NCBI RefSeq assembly: GCF_030316765.1
Contig: NZ_JASZYT010000008.1
Coordinates: forward strand, 186,001 to 250,000
Origin: Variovorax saccharolyticus
Lineage (GTDB): Bacteria; Pseudomonadota; Gammaproteobacteria; Burkholderiales; Burkholderiaceae_C
Length of the DNA: 64,000 nt
Direction of reading: 5' to 3'
The position numbers and the translations under genes were made by a program. The notes beneath the pieces are model-generated. The model saw only the letters and a list, made by a program, of their open reading frames with translations. It had not been told where the DNA came from and searched no databases. The first letter of the stretch is position 1, and the number at the start of each line of letters is the position of its first letter. Below are positions 40,819-48,994 of the stretch, in pieces.

Positions 40819-42777
40819 TTGACCGATTCCTTCAATCAGCAATTCGACAAGCACGGCGCTTGGCGGCGCAATTTTGCGCACCGCCTCAAGTGGTTGTCCC
40901 GCTGGCTGAATGAGAACGAATTACTGAATCAAAGCGTGGCCGAGCGGCTGCGCGATCTCGAGTCGCAACTGCGCACCAGCAAGGTCATGGTGGCTTTCGT
41001 GGCCGAGTTCTCGCGCGGCAAGTCCGAGCTGATCAACGCCATCTTCTTCGCCGCCTACGGTCGCCGGATCATGCCAGCGAGCGCGGGCCGCACCACGATG
41101 TGCCCAACGGAACTGGGCTACGACCCGGCGCTCGCGCCCAGTCTGCGGCTGCTCCCGATCGAGACCCGGCTCGAAGCCCATTCGCTGGCCCATTGGCGCG
41201 ACGAGCCTGGGCGCTGGACCGAGATCGCGATCGACGTCGAGAACGCCGAGCAGTTGTCGCAGTCGATGAGCAAGGTGGCCGAGGTGCGCTGGGTACCGCT
41301 CGAGGAAGCCCGTGCCCTCGGCTTCTGGAGCGACGATGTCCCGGACGACAACCCGGTGCCCGATTCCGACGGCCGGGTCGAGATTCCGCGCTGGCGCCAC
41401 GCGGTGCTGAACATGCCGCATCCGCTGCTGGAGCAGGGGCTGGTCATCCTCGACACGCCCGGACTCAACGCGATCGGTGCCGAGCCCGAACTCACGGTGA
41501 GCCTGATTCCGCAGGCCCATGCGGTGGTTTTCATCCTCGGCGCCGACACCGGCGTGACCCGCTCCGATCTTTCGATCTGGCGCGAGCATCTCGTGACCGA
41601 GGGCGATCTCAGCGAAACCCGGATCGTGGTGCTCAACAAGATCGACACCATGTGGGACATCCTGAGCACGCCGGCTCAGATCGACGCCCAGATCCAGCGC
41701 CAGCGCAAGGGCGCGGCCGACCTGCTCGGCGTCCCGCTGGCGCAGGTGCTGCCGGTCTCGGCGCAGAAGGGGCTGCAGGCCAAGATCCGCCGCGACGTGC
41801 CGTTGCTCCAGGCCAGCCGGCTGCCGGCGCTCGAGGCGGTGCTCGGCGAGGGCCTGCTCGGCAAGCGCGAGACCATGCTCCGGCTGGCGGTCGAGGCCGG
41901 CATCGTCGCCCTGCGGACCGAGGCCGCGCGCATCCTCAACGTGCGCCAGCGCGACCTGTCCGAGCAGGCGCTCGAACTGCAGGGCCTGCGCGGCAAGAAC
42001 GGTTCGGTGATCCGCCACATGCGCACGCGCATCGAGCAGGAACAGACCGAGTTCGAAGGCAGCAATGCCCGCATCCTGGCGCTGCGCTCGGTGCAGGGCA
42101 AGTTGCTGCGCGAGGTCTACGCGGTGCTCGGCAGCACCGCGCTCAAGGCCGACATGGGCCGCCTGGCGGCGGCGCTCAAGCGGCGCGGCATCAAGTTCAG
42201 CGTGCGCAAGCTCTACGCCGAGACCTTCGAGTCGCTGCGCAACAACCTGCGCGAGGTGCAGGCGACCAGCGCCGAGATCCAGTCGATGCTGCACGCCACC
42301 TTCAGGCAGCTCAACGCCGAGCACGGCTTCACGCTGCAGGCCCCGCCGGAGCCCGACCTGTCGGACTTCGAGCAGCAGCTCGACCAGATCGAACGCAGCC
42401 ATGTCCACTACCTGGGCGTGGGCAACATGCTCAAGCTGGCCCAGCCCGATTTCTGCGACAAGCTGGTGCGCGCGCTGGCCAGCCGGCTGCGGGTGGTCAA
42501 CGAGGCCGCCATGACCGAGGTCGAGCGCTGGAGCAAGGGCGCAGGCGCCCAGCTCGATGCGCAGCTCAAGGAGCGGCGCCGCAACTTCACCAAGCGCATC
42601 GAGGCCGTGGAGCGCATCCAGGGCGCCGCCGGCAGCCTCGACGAGCGCCTGGCCGAGCTGTCGGCCCAGGAGGCCAACCTGGGCGAACTGCACCGGCGGC
42701 TGGCCGAACTCACCGCCTTGCTGGCCAGCAACGAAGCGCCGAACGCGCCGCAGGCACGGACCGAACTTGTCGCCTGA
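40819..42777 (+). CDS. Dynamin-family large GTPase
   Basis: A 652-residue bacterial dynamin-like protein. The G domain has the P-loop FVAEFSRGKSELINAIF (GKS near residue 69), a switch threonine in SAGRTTMCPTEL, LVILDTPGLNAI (G3) and VVLNKIDTMWD (G4). The remainder is largely helical and coiled-coil (residues about 355-640), as expected for a stalk/neck. No clear membrane helix is seen. TTG is the only usable start. The 3' end overlaps mutY by eleven bases. In bacteria such GTPases tubulate or fuse membranes, and some act in stress or phage defence; its place between mutM and mutY is unexplained. Confidence 0.88.
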   Translation: MTDSFNQQFDKHGAWRRNFAHRLKWLSRWLNENELLNQSVAERLRDLESQLRTSKVMVAFVAEFSRGKSELINAIFFAAYGRRIMPASAGRTTMCPTELGYDPALAPSLRLLPIETRLEAHSLAHWRDEPGRWTEIAIDVENAEQLSQSMSKVAEVRWVPLEEARALGFWSDDVPDDNPVPDSDGRVEIPRWRHAVLNMPHPLLEQGLVILDTPGLNAIGAEPELTVSLIPQAHAVVFILGADTGVTRSDLSIWREHLVTEGDLSETRIVVLNKIDTMWDILSTPAQIDAQIQRQRKGAADLLGVPLAQVLPVSAQKGLQAKIRRDVPLLQASRLPALEAVLGEGLLGKRETMLRLAVEAGIVALRTEAARILNVRQRDLSEQALELQGLRGKNGSVIRHMRTRIEQEQTEFEGSNARILALRSVQGKLLREVYAVLGSTALKADMGRLAAALKRRGIKFSVRKLYAETFESLRNNLREVQATSAEIQSMLHATFRQLNAEHGFTLQAPPEPDLSDFEQQLDQIERSHVHYLGVGNMLKLAQPDFCDKLVRALASRLRVVNEAAMTEVERWSKGAGAQLDAQLKERRRNFTKRIEAVERIQGAAGSLDERLAELSAQEANLGELHRRLAELTALLASNEAPNAPQARTELVA

Positions 42778-43828
42778 GAGTTCGCAGGGGCGCGCAGCGG
42801 GCTTCGCCGAGCGCATCGTGGCCTGGCAGCGCACGCATGGCCGCAGCGAGCTGCCGTGGCAGAACACGCGTGATCCCTATCGCGTCTGGCTGTCCGAAGT
42901 GATGCTGCAGCAGACCCAGGTCAGCACCGTGCTCGACTACTTCGCGCGCTTCCTGGCGCGGTTCCCGTCGGTGGCCGACCTGGCTGCGGGCACCGAGGAC
43001 GAGGTGCTCGGACTCTGGAGCGGCCTCGGCTACTACAGCCGCGCGCGCAACATGCATCGTTGCGCGCAGGAGGTGGTGGCGCGCTTCGGCGGTGAATTTC
43101 CGCGAACGGCGGCCGACCTGCAGACATTGCCGGGCATCGGCCGCTCGACCGCGGCCGCGATCGCGGCCTTCTGCTTCGGCGAGCGGGTCGCGATCCTGGA
43201 CGGCAATGTCAAGCGGGTGCTGACCCGGCTGCTGGCATTCGATGGCGATCTGTCGTCCGCCGCGCAGGAGCGGCTGCTGTGGAACGAGGCGACCGGACTG
43301 CTGCCGCCGGCGGAGGACCGGCTCGCCATCGCCGGCTACACGCAGGGCCTGATGGACCTGGGCGCCACCGTTTGCCTGCCGCGCAAGCCCAGTTGCATGA
43401 TCTGCCCGGTGAGCGACCTGTGCGCGGGCCGCAGGCAGGGCGCGCCGGAAAACTACCCGGTCAAGACCCGCAAGCTGCGGCGCACTTCGCAGTCGCTGTG
43501 GATGCTGCTGGCGCGCGATCCGCAAGGGCGCGTGTGGCTGGAGAAGCGGCCGTCGCGCGGCATCTGGGCCGGGCTCTACTGCCTGCCGGTCTTCGAGAGC
43601 CGGGAAGCCTTGATGCAGACGCTCCCCGCCGGGGACCGCGCCGATGCGCGCGATGAAGCCGGCTTTCTGCACGTGCTCACGCACAAGGATCTGCATCTGC
43701 ATCCGGTGGCGATCGAGCGCGGCATCGAGCCGCTGGCCGAGGCGGGCGGCTGGTTCGCGGTGTCCGACTGGACCGCGCTCGGCCTTCCTGCGCCGGTGCG
43801 CAAGCTGCTGCTGAGCCGCGGGGATTAG
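42767..43828 (+). CDS. mutY: Adenine DNA glycosylase
   Basis: Excises A paired with 8-oxoguanine. The 353 residues contain LPWQNTRDPYRVWLSEVMLQQTQV (catalytic Glu), the HhH motif LQTLPGIGRSTAAAIAAF with the catalytic Asp in AILDGNVKRVLTR, the iron-sulphur loop CLPRKPSCMICPVSDLC, and a C-terminal NUDIX-like 8-oxoG reader domain. The TTG start lies inside the dynamin-like gene; no ATG preserves the N-terminus. It converges on rapZ with a four-base overlap. Confidence 0.95.
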   Translation: MSPESSQGRAAGFAERIVAWQRTHGRSELPWQNTRDPYRVWLSEVMLQQTQVSTVLDYFARFLARFPSVADLAAGTEDEVLGLWSGLGYYSRARNMHRCAQEVVARFGGEFPRTAADLQTLPGIGRSTAAAIAAFCFGERVAILDGNVKRVLTRLLAFDGDLSSAAQERLLWNEATGLLPPAEDRLAIAGYTQGLMDLGATVCLPRKPSCMICPVSDLCAGRRQGAPENYPVKTRKLRRTSQSLWMLLARDPQGRVWLEKRPSRGIWAGLYCLPVFESREALMQTLPAGDRADARDEAGFLHVLTHKDLHLHPVAIERGIEPLAEAGGWFAVSDWTALGLPAPVRKLLLSRGD

Positions 43829-44700
43829 GCGCCGTCGAGCTCGCGGTGCCGCTTGAGGGCGGCCCATCGGGCGCCGAATCCGCGCGCCAGCTGCTCGACC
43901 AGGAACACCGATCGGTGCTGGCCGCCGGTGCAGCCGATGGCCACCGTGACATAGCTGCGATGGTCGCGCACCAAGGCGTCGAGCCAGCGCTGCAGGAACT
44001 GCTCGATGTCGCCGTACATGCGGGCCACGTCCTCGTGTTCGCGCAGCCATTCGACCACCGGCGCATCGCGCCCGGTCAGGGCGCGCAGGTTCGGCACGTA
44101 GTGCGGATTGGGCAGCATGCGGACATCGAAGACGAAGTCGGCATCGAGCGGCACGCCGCGCTTGAAGGCGAAGGACTCGAACACCAGCGTAAGCGCGCTC
44201 TCGGGGGCCGAGATCAGCGCCTTGACGTAACTCTGGAGCTGCGCCGGGCGGATGATGCTGGTGTCGATGACGTCGGCACCGTCGCGCAGGTCGGCCAGCA
44301 GCTCGCGCTCCAGCTCGATCGCCTGCACCAGCACGCGCTGCTGCTCCGGCGCGTCGGTGCGGCCTTCCTGGCGCGACAGCGGATGGCGGCGCCGGGTTTC
44401 CGAATAGCGGCGCACCAGCGCATCGGTGGTGGCGTCGAGGAAGAGCGAGCGCAGCGAGACGCCCTGCTGGCGCAGGCCTTCGAGCTGCTGCGGCACCAGC
44501 GGCAGCGAGACGCCGCTGCGCACGTCCATCGCGATCCCCACCTTGTCGACCTTCTGCTGCTGCTGCAGCACGATGAAGGGCGCGAGCAGCTCGGGCGGCA
44601 GGTTGTCGACGCAGTAGTAGCCGGCGTCCTCGAGCGCGTGCAGGGCGACGGATTTTCCGGAGCCGGACATGCCGGTGATGAGTACGAGTTCGAGGCTCAT
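43825..44700 (-). CDS. rapZ: RNase adapter protein RapZ
   Basis: An RNA-binding adapter that in enterobacteria directs RNase E to the GlmZ sRNA; in other bacteria it is known as an NTPase (YvcJ). The 291 residues show Walker A TGMSGSGKS, VDNLPPELL, Walker B-like VFESFAFKRGVPLDADFVFDVRMLPNP and the C-terminal CTGGQHRSVFLVEQLA. The start overlaps the recN stop by four bases. GlmZ itself was not sought in this window. Confidence 0.94.
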   Translation of the reverse strand: MSLELVLITGMSGSGKSVALHALEDAGYYCVDNLPPELLAPFIVLQQQQKVDKVGIAMDVRSGVSLPLVPQQLEGLRQQGVSLRSLFLDATTDALVRRYSETRRRHPLSRQEGRTDAPEQQRVLVQAIELERELLADLRDGADVIDTSIIRPAQLQSYVKALISAPESALTLVFESFAFKRGVPLDADFVFDVRMLPNPHYVPNLRALTGRDAPVVEWLREHEDVARMYGDIEQFLQRWLDALVRDHRSYVTVAIGCTGGQHRSVFLVEQLARGFGARWAALKRHRELDGA

Positions 44701-46379
44701 GTCGCTGCCGCCTGGGTCTTCTGCCCCAGCATCTCGCGGGCATGCGCCAGCGAGGTCCGGGAGACGCGCTCGCCGCCCAGCATCCGGGCGACCTCCTGGG
44801 CGCGGCCTTCGTCGTCGAGCGCCGCGACGCTGCTTTCGGTGCGGGCGGCAGCCTGGCCCTTGGCCGCGGTCTGCCGCTTGGCCACGACCAGATGGTGATC
44901 CGCGCAAGCCGCCACCTGCGGCAGGTGGGTCACGGCCAGCACCTGGCGGTCGCGGCCGAGCTGCTTCATGAGCCGGCCGACGGTCTCGGCGACAGCGCCG
45001 CCGACGCCGGCATCGACCTCGTCGAAGATCAGCGTCTGGGCGGCGCCGAGCTCGCTGGTCGTGACCGCGATCGCCAGCGCGATGCGCGAGAGCTCGCCGC
45101 CCGAGGCCACCTTGCCGATCGAGCGCGGCGTGCTGCCGGCATGGCCGCTGACCAGGAAGGAGATCTCCTCGAGGCCGGCGCGGCCGGGCTGGGCGAGCGG
45201 TTGCAGCGCGACCTCGAAGCGGCCGCCCTTCATGCCGAGTTCCTGCATGGCCTGCGTCACCGCCTGCGAGAGCTTGGGCGCGGCCTGCTTGCGGGCCTTG
45301 GCCAGGGCCTTGGCTTCTTTCAGGTAGGCCTGCTGCGCCGACTGCTCGGCGCGCTCGAGGGCGTCGAGGTCGCTCTGGGCGTCCAGCGCCTTCAACTCGG
45401 CCTGCCAGCCGGCGAGCAAGGCCGGCAGCTCGGCCGGCGGACGCCGGTAGCGGCGCGCCAGCGACATCCAGCTGCCCATGCGCTCGTCGAGCTCGGCGAG
45501 GCGCTCCGGGTCGGTGTCGGCCTGGCGCAGGTAGCTGTGCAGCGAATGCGCGGCATCGGAGGCCTGGGCCACGCTCGATGCGAGCACCTCGCCCAGCGCC
45601 TTGAATTCGGGCTCGATGTGCTCGCAGTTCTGCAGCAGCGTGAGGGCGCGGCCCAGTGCGACCAGGGCGCCGCCGTCGTCGTCCTCGAGCGCGTTGCTGG
45701 CGCCCTCGGCGGCATCGATCAGCGCCTGGGCGTTGGAGATGCGGCTGTGGGCGGCCGAAAGCTCCTCCCATTCGTCCTCGCCCGGCGCCAGCTTGGCGAC
45801 TTCTGCCACCTGCCACTGGAGCCGCTCGCGTTCGCGCTGCAGCGAATCCTGGGCCGAGCGGGCGGTATCGAGTGCGCCTGTCGCCTGCCGCCAGACCTGC
45901 CAGGCGCCCTCGAGCGCGCCGGTGTCGACGCCCGCGTAGGCGTCGAGCAGGCCGCGCACGGCTTCGGGCCGGGTCAGGCTCTGCCAGGCGTGCTGCCCGT
46001 GGATGTCCAGCAGGCGGTCGCCGAGTTCGCGCAACTGGGTGGCGGTGGCCGGGCTGCCGTTGATCCAGCCGCGGCTGCGTCCCTGGAGATCGACCGTGCG
46101 GCGCAGCAGCAAGGCATCGCCGCCTTCGAACCCGCCATCGTCCAGCCAGCCGGCCAGCGCGGGGTCGGCGTCGAATTCGGCGCTGACGTCCAGCCGCTCG
46201 GCGCCTTCGCGCACCGCGCCCGCATCGGCACGGTTGCCGAGCGCGAGCTGCAGCGCGTCGATCAGTATCGATTTGCCGGCGCCGGTCTCGCCGGTCAAAA
46301 CCGTGAACCCGGAAGAGAAGTCGAGCTCGAGGGCCCGCACGATCACGAAATCCCGCAGCGCAATGCGCCTCAACGCCAT
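44697..46379 (-). CDS. recN: DNA repair protein RecN
   Basis: An SMC-like ATPase for double-strand break repair. The 560 residues have an N-terminal ATP-binding half (VLTGETGAGKSILIDALQLALGNRAD), coiled coils of about 330 residues, then the signature VASGGELSRIALAIAV and Walker B TLIFDEVDAGVGGAVAETVG. It follows nadK by one base and precedes rapZ. No SOS box was evident upstream, but the nadK gene fills that space. Confidence 0.96.
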   Translation of the reverse strand: MALRRIALRDFVIVRALELDFSSGFTVLTGETGAGKSILIDALQLALGNRADAGAVREGAERLDVSAEFDADPALAGWLDDGGFEGGDALLLRRTVDLQGRSRGWINGSPATATQLRELGDRLLDIHGQHAWQSLTRPEAVRGLLDAYAGVDTGALEGAWQVWRQATGALDTARSAQDSLQRERERLQWQVAEVAKLAPGEDEWEELSAAHSRISNAQALIDAAEGASNALEDDDGGALVALGRALTLLQNCEHIEPEFKALGEVLASSVAQASDAAHSLHSYLRQADTDPERLAELDERMGSWMSLARRYRRPPAELPALLAGWQAELKALDAQSDLDALERAEQSAQQAYLKEAKALAKARKQAAPKLSQAVTQAMQELGMKGGRFEVALQPLAQPGRAGLEEISFLVSGHAGSTPRSIGKVASGGELSRIALAIAVTTSELGAAQTLIFDEVDAGVGGAVAETVGRLMKQLGRDRQVLAVTHLPQVAACADHHLVVAKRQTAAKGQAAARTESSVAALDDEGRAQEVARMLGGERVSRTSLAHAREMLGQKTQAAAT

Positions 46380-46380
46380 C

Positions 46381-47277
46381 TCAAGATCCCCCTTCGTTCC
46401 AATGCAGTTTCTTGCGCAAGGTGTCGAAATAGCTCCAGCCCCGCGGATGCAGGAAGCGCACCCGGTAATCCGAGCGGCGCACCATCACCTGGTCGCCGAT
46501 GACCAGCGAGGCCAGCGATTGCATGTCGAAATTCGCGCTGGCGTCGCGCCCGCCGACCAGTTCCATCGTGACTTCGTCGGCATCGGGCAACAGCAGCGGG
46601 CGGTTCGACAGCGTGTGCGGCGCGATCGGCACCAGCACCCAGCCGCGCACTGCCGGATGCAGCAGCGGCCCGCCGGCCGAGAGCGCATAGGCAGTCGAGC
46701 CCGTGGGCGTCGAGATGATCATGCCGTCGGCGCGCTGGTTGGCGACGAAATGGCGGCCGACCGTGACCCGCAGCTCGACCATGCCCGAGGTGGCGCCGCG
46801 GTTGACCACCACGTCGTTCATGGCCAGGGTGTCGAACACCGACTGGCCGTCGCGGATCACCTTGGCCTGCATCAGGGTGCGCAGGTCTTCCTCGTACTCG
46901 CCGGCCAGCATCGGGATCAGCGTCGCCTGGTAGTTGTCGAGCGAGATGTCGGTGATGAAGCCGAGGCGGCCGCGGTTGATGCCGATCAGCGGCACGTCGT
47001 GCGGCGCCAGCTGGCGGCCGATGCCCAGCATGGTGCCGTCGCCGCCGACCACCAGGCCCAGGTCGCACTGCTGGCCGATTTCCTCGACCGTCAGCGCGGG
47101 ATAGGGGCCGGTCTCGACCGGGTGGGCCTGCGACTTCTCGACGAACACCTTGCAGCCCTGCGATTCGAGGAAGGCGCCGATGCCCTCCATCACGTCGTCC
47201 TGCGCGCCGCATTGCGCCCGGGCGCCGGAGGCCTGGTATTTACCGATCAGTGCGACATGCCGAAAGCGGGAGCTCAT
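46381..47277 (-). CDS. nadK: NAD kinase
   Basis: Phosphorylates NAD to NADP. The 298 residues include VVGGDGTMLGIGRQL (GGDG motif, catalytic Asp), INRGRLGFITDI, NDVVVNRG and STPTGSTAYALSAGGPLLHP. Its start is only 28 bases from the divergent hrcA start, so the promoters of both genes must overlap or lie inside each other's coding region. The nadK-recN order is common in proteobacteria. Confidence 0.96.
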   Translation of the reverse strand: MSSRFRHVALIGKYQASGARAQCGAQDDVMEGIGAFLESQGCKVFVEKSQAHPVETGPYPALTVEEIGQQCDLGLVVGGDGTMLGIGRQLAPHDVPLIGINRGRLGFITDISLDNYQATLIPMLAGEYEEDLRTLMQAKVIRDGQSVFDTLAMNDVVVNRGATSGMVELRVTVGRHFVANQRADGMIISTPTGSTAYALSAGGPLLHPAVRGWVLVPIAPHTLSNRPLLLPDADEVTMELVGGRDASANFDMQSLASLVIGDQVMVRRSDYRVRFLHPRGWSYFDTLRKKLHWNEGGS

Positions 47278-47305
47278 TCACAAATTACAACATTAAAATC
47301 ATTCG

Positions 47306-48313
47306 ATGCTGGACGACCGTGCCAAGTTGCTGCTGAAGACTCTTGTCGAGCGCTACATCGCCGACGGGCAGCCCGTGGGGTCGCGCACCCTTTCGCGCGC
47401 GCCGGGCCTGGATCTGTCGCCGGCGACCATCCGCAACGTGATGTCCGACCTCGAGGTGCTCGGCCTCATCGCAAGCCCCCACACTTCTGCGGGTCGCATC
47501 CCTACCGCCAGGGGCTATCGCCTCTTCGTCGACACCATGCTGACCGCCGAGCGCGAGCAGTTCGCCTCGGCACCGAGCCTGGCGGCCGACCAGCCGCAGA
47601 AGGTGATCGCGAACGCCGCCAACCTGCTGTCGAACCTCTCGCAGTTCGTCGGCGTGGTGATGGCGCCGCGGCGCGCCTCGGTGTTCCGGCAGATCGAGTT
47701 CTTGCGCCTGTCCGACCGCCGGCTGCTGGTGATCATCGTCGCGCCCGACGGCGACGTGCAGAACCGCGTGATCTTCCCCGAGGTCGACTACACGCAGTCG
47801 CAGCTGGTCGAGGCCTCGAACTACATCAACGCCCATTTCGCGGGCCTCTCGATCGAGCAGGTGCGCGACCGGCTGCAGTCCGAGGTCGAGCAGTTGCGCG
47901 GCGAGATCGCGGCCCTGATGCAGGCGGCCGTGCAGGTCAGCTCCGAGGTCATGATCGAGGCCCAGGAGGAGGTCGTCATCGCGGGCGAGCGCAACCTGCT
48001 CGCGGTGACCGACTTTTCCAGCGACATGGGGCATCTGCGGCGCGCCTTCGAGCTGTTCGAGCACAAGACGCAGCTGATGCGCCTGCTCGATGTCTCGAGC
48101 CAGGCCGAGGGCGTGCGCATCTTCATCGGCGGCGAAAGCCAGGTGGTGCCCTTCGACGACCTGTCGATCGTCAGCGCGAACTACGAAGTCGACGGCCAGG
48201 TGGTCGGCACGCTCGGCGTCATCGGTCCGACCCGGATGCCCTACGAGCGAATGATCCAGATCGTCGACATCACCTCGAAGCTGGTCACCAACGCGCTGAG
48301 CCACCGCAAGTAG
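47306..48313 (+). CDS. hrcA: Heat-inducible transcription repressor HrcA
   Basis: Represses heat-shock genes by binding CIRCE. The 335 residues open with the winged helix LLKTLVERYIADGQPVGSRTLSR and LSPATIRNVMSDLEVLGLI, then SPHTSAGRIPTARGYRLFVD, and end with GVIGPTRMPYERMIQIVDI. A perfect CIRCE lies upstream of rpoH in this window at 7360, so the sigma factor is a likely direct target. There is no CIRCE upstream of hrcA itself in the short nadK-hrcA gap. Confidence 0.96.
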   Translation: MLDDRAKLLLKTLVERYIADGQPVGSRTLSRAPGLDLSPATIRNVMSDLEVLGLIASPHTSAGRIPTARGYRLFVDTMLTAEREQFASAPSLAADQPQKVIANAANLLSNLSQFVGVVMAPRRASVFRQIEFLRLSDRRLLVIIVAPDGDVQNRVIFPEVDYTQSQLVEASNYINAHFAGLSIEQVRDRLQSEVEQLRGEIAALMQAAVQVSSEVMIEAQEEVVIAGERNLLAVTDFSSDMGHLRRAFELFEHKTQLMRLLDVSSQAEGVRIFIGGESQVVPFDDLSIVSANYEVDGQVVGTLGVIGPTRMPYERMIQIVDITSKLVTNALSHRK

Positions 48314-48348
48314 GACGGGCGCCGGGACCACTAGAATCCCTGGCGCGT

Positions 48349-48425
48349 GGGCCGTTAGCTCAGTTGGTCAGAGCAGCGGACTCATAATCCGTTGGTCCCT
48401 GGTTCAAGCCCAGGACGGCCTACCA
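48349..48425 (+). tRNA. tRNA with anticodon CAT, probably tRNA-Ile2
   Basis: A full cloverleaf: acceptor GGGCCGT/ACGGCCT (the first pair is a G-T wobble), A, CCA encoded; D-arm GCTC...GAGC; anticodon arm GCGGA, CTCATAA, TCCGT; T-arm CCTGG TTCAAGC CCAGG. The GCGGACTCATAATCCGTTGGTC stretch resembles E. coli tRNA-Ile2, whose C34 becomes lysidine, more than elongator Met. Automatic tools would label it Met. A -10-like TAGAAT lies at 48332. Confidence 0.85.
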
Positions 48426-48556
48426 CCGACCACTCGTCGACCATGGGTTAGACTCCGTGTGCGATCGAGAAGAGTCTCCGCAGACTCGGATTCTTCCCCG
48501 GTGACAGCCCGGGACGAATCGTCCGCATGTCCTTGAGCTTCATTCCGGCCACCGGC

Positions 48557-48586
48557 TGGAAAGGCAGCTGAAATGCATGCTATAAT
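48557..48586 (+). promoter_or_regulatory. Promoter of tRNA-Arg
   Basis: A perfect -10 TATAAT at 48581-48586 with a weak -35 (TGGAAA) 18 bases upstream. The tRNA begins eleven bases after the -10. The 171 bases between the two tRNAs otherwise hold only a short GAGTCT/AGACTC hairpin at 48472-48487, possibly the terminator of the first tRNA, and no gene. Confidence 0.7.
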
Positions 48587-48596
48587 CGCAAGCTGT

Positions 48597-48673
48597 GCGG
48601 CTGTAGCTCAGTTGGATAGAGTACTTGGCTACGAACCAAGGGGTCGTGGGTTCAATTCCTGCCAGCCGCACCA
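48597..48673 (+). tRNA. tRNA-Arg (anticodon ACG), with encoded CCA
   Basis: Acceptor GCGGCTG/CAGCCGC with A and CCA; D-arm GCTC...GAGT; anticodon arm CTTGG, CTACGAA, CCAAG giving ACG; T-arm GTGGG TTCAATT CCTGC. Arg-ACG tRNA genes are common integration sites, and the 3' flank here carries a gene remnant and small accessory genes. Confidence 0.95.
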
Positions 48674-48680
48674 CTCTCTG

Positions 48681-48720
48681 AATGGCCTGGAAGATTCATT
48701 TCTTCCAGGCCATTTTCTTT
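48681..48720 (+). terminator. Strong terminator after tRNA-Arg
   Basis: A perfect 14-base-pair stem, AATGGCCTGGAAGA with TCTTCCAGGCCATT, six-base loop, followed by TTCTTTT. The reverse-strand remnant ends inside this hairpin. Confidence 0.85.
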
Positions 48721-48884
48721 TGGGGGACTTTCGGGGGACTCGTGTTCTTCCGCCGTCCCTCCGCCTGCTCGAGCCGTAAGGTTGCCAGGCTCTTGTTCCA
48801 CCGGCCGTCGTCGGCCTTGATCTTCTCCAGCGCCCCGTGCAACTCCACGATCTGGGCGACGCTGTAGCGCGCCGTGATCGTCCC
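48696..48884 (-). pseudogene. Reading-frame remnant abutting tRNA-Arg, possible recombinase tail
   Basis: An open stretch of 63 codons bounded by stops, without a proper start. It reads YSVAQIVELHGALEKI near its beginning and ends in a basic tail rich in Lys and Pro (SPPKVPQKK). It looks like the amphipathic C-terminus of a larger protein. Its stop lies in the tRNA terminator, the place where the 3' end of a tRNA-targeting integrase often remains after island loss. The recombinase origin is a guess. The 321-base gap from tRNA-Arg to the next gene holds only this and the terminator. Confidence 0.3.
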
Positions 48885-48994
48885 TCAGCTGTGCCACAGG
48901 AGGGGCGTGCTTATTCCACGGCATCCTCAATTTTGTTGTTTTTCCAGGTTACAACTTGTGTTGAAATCGGCGAGGACCAAAAAGAGGAGAAGGT

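Noticed and set aside
40819..42777. A two-gene dynamin defence system (Leo/Eleos type)
   Set aside because: Only one GTPase gene is present, and its neighbours are DNA glycosylases rather than a second dynamin-like partner.
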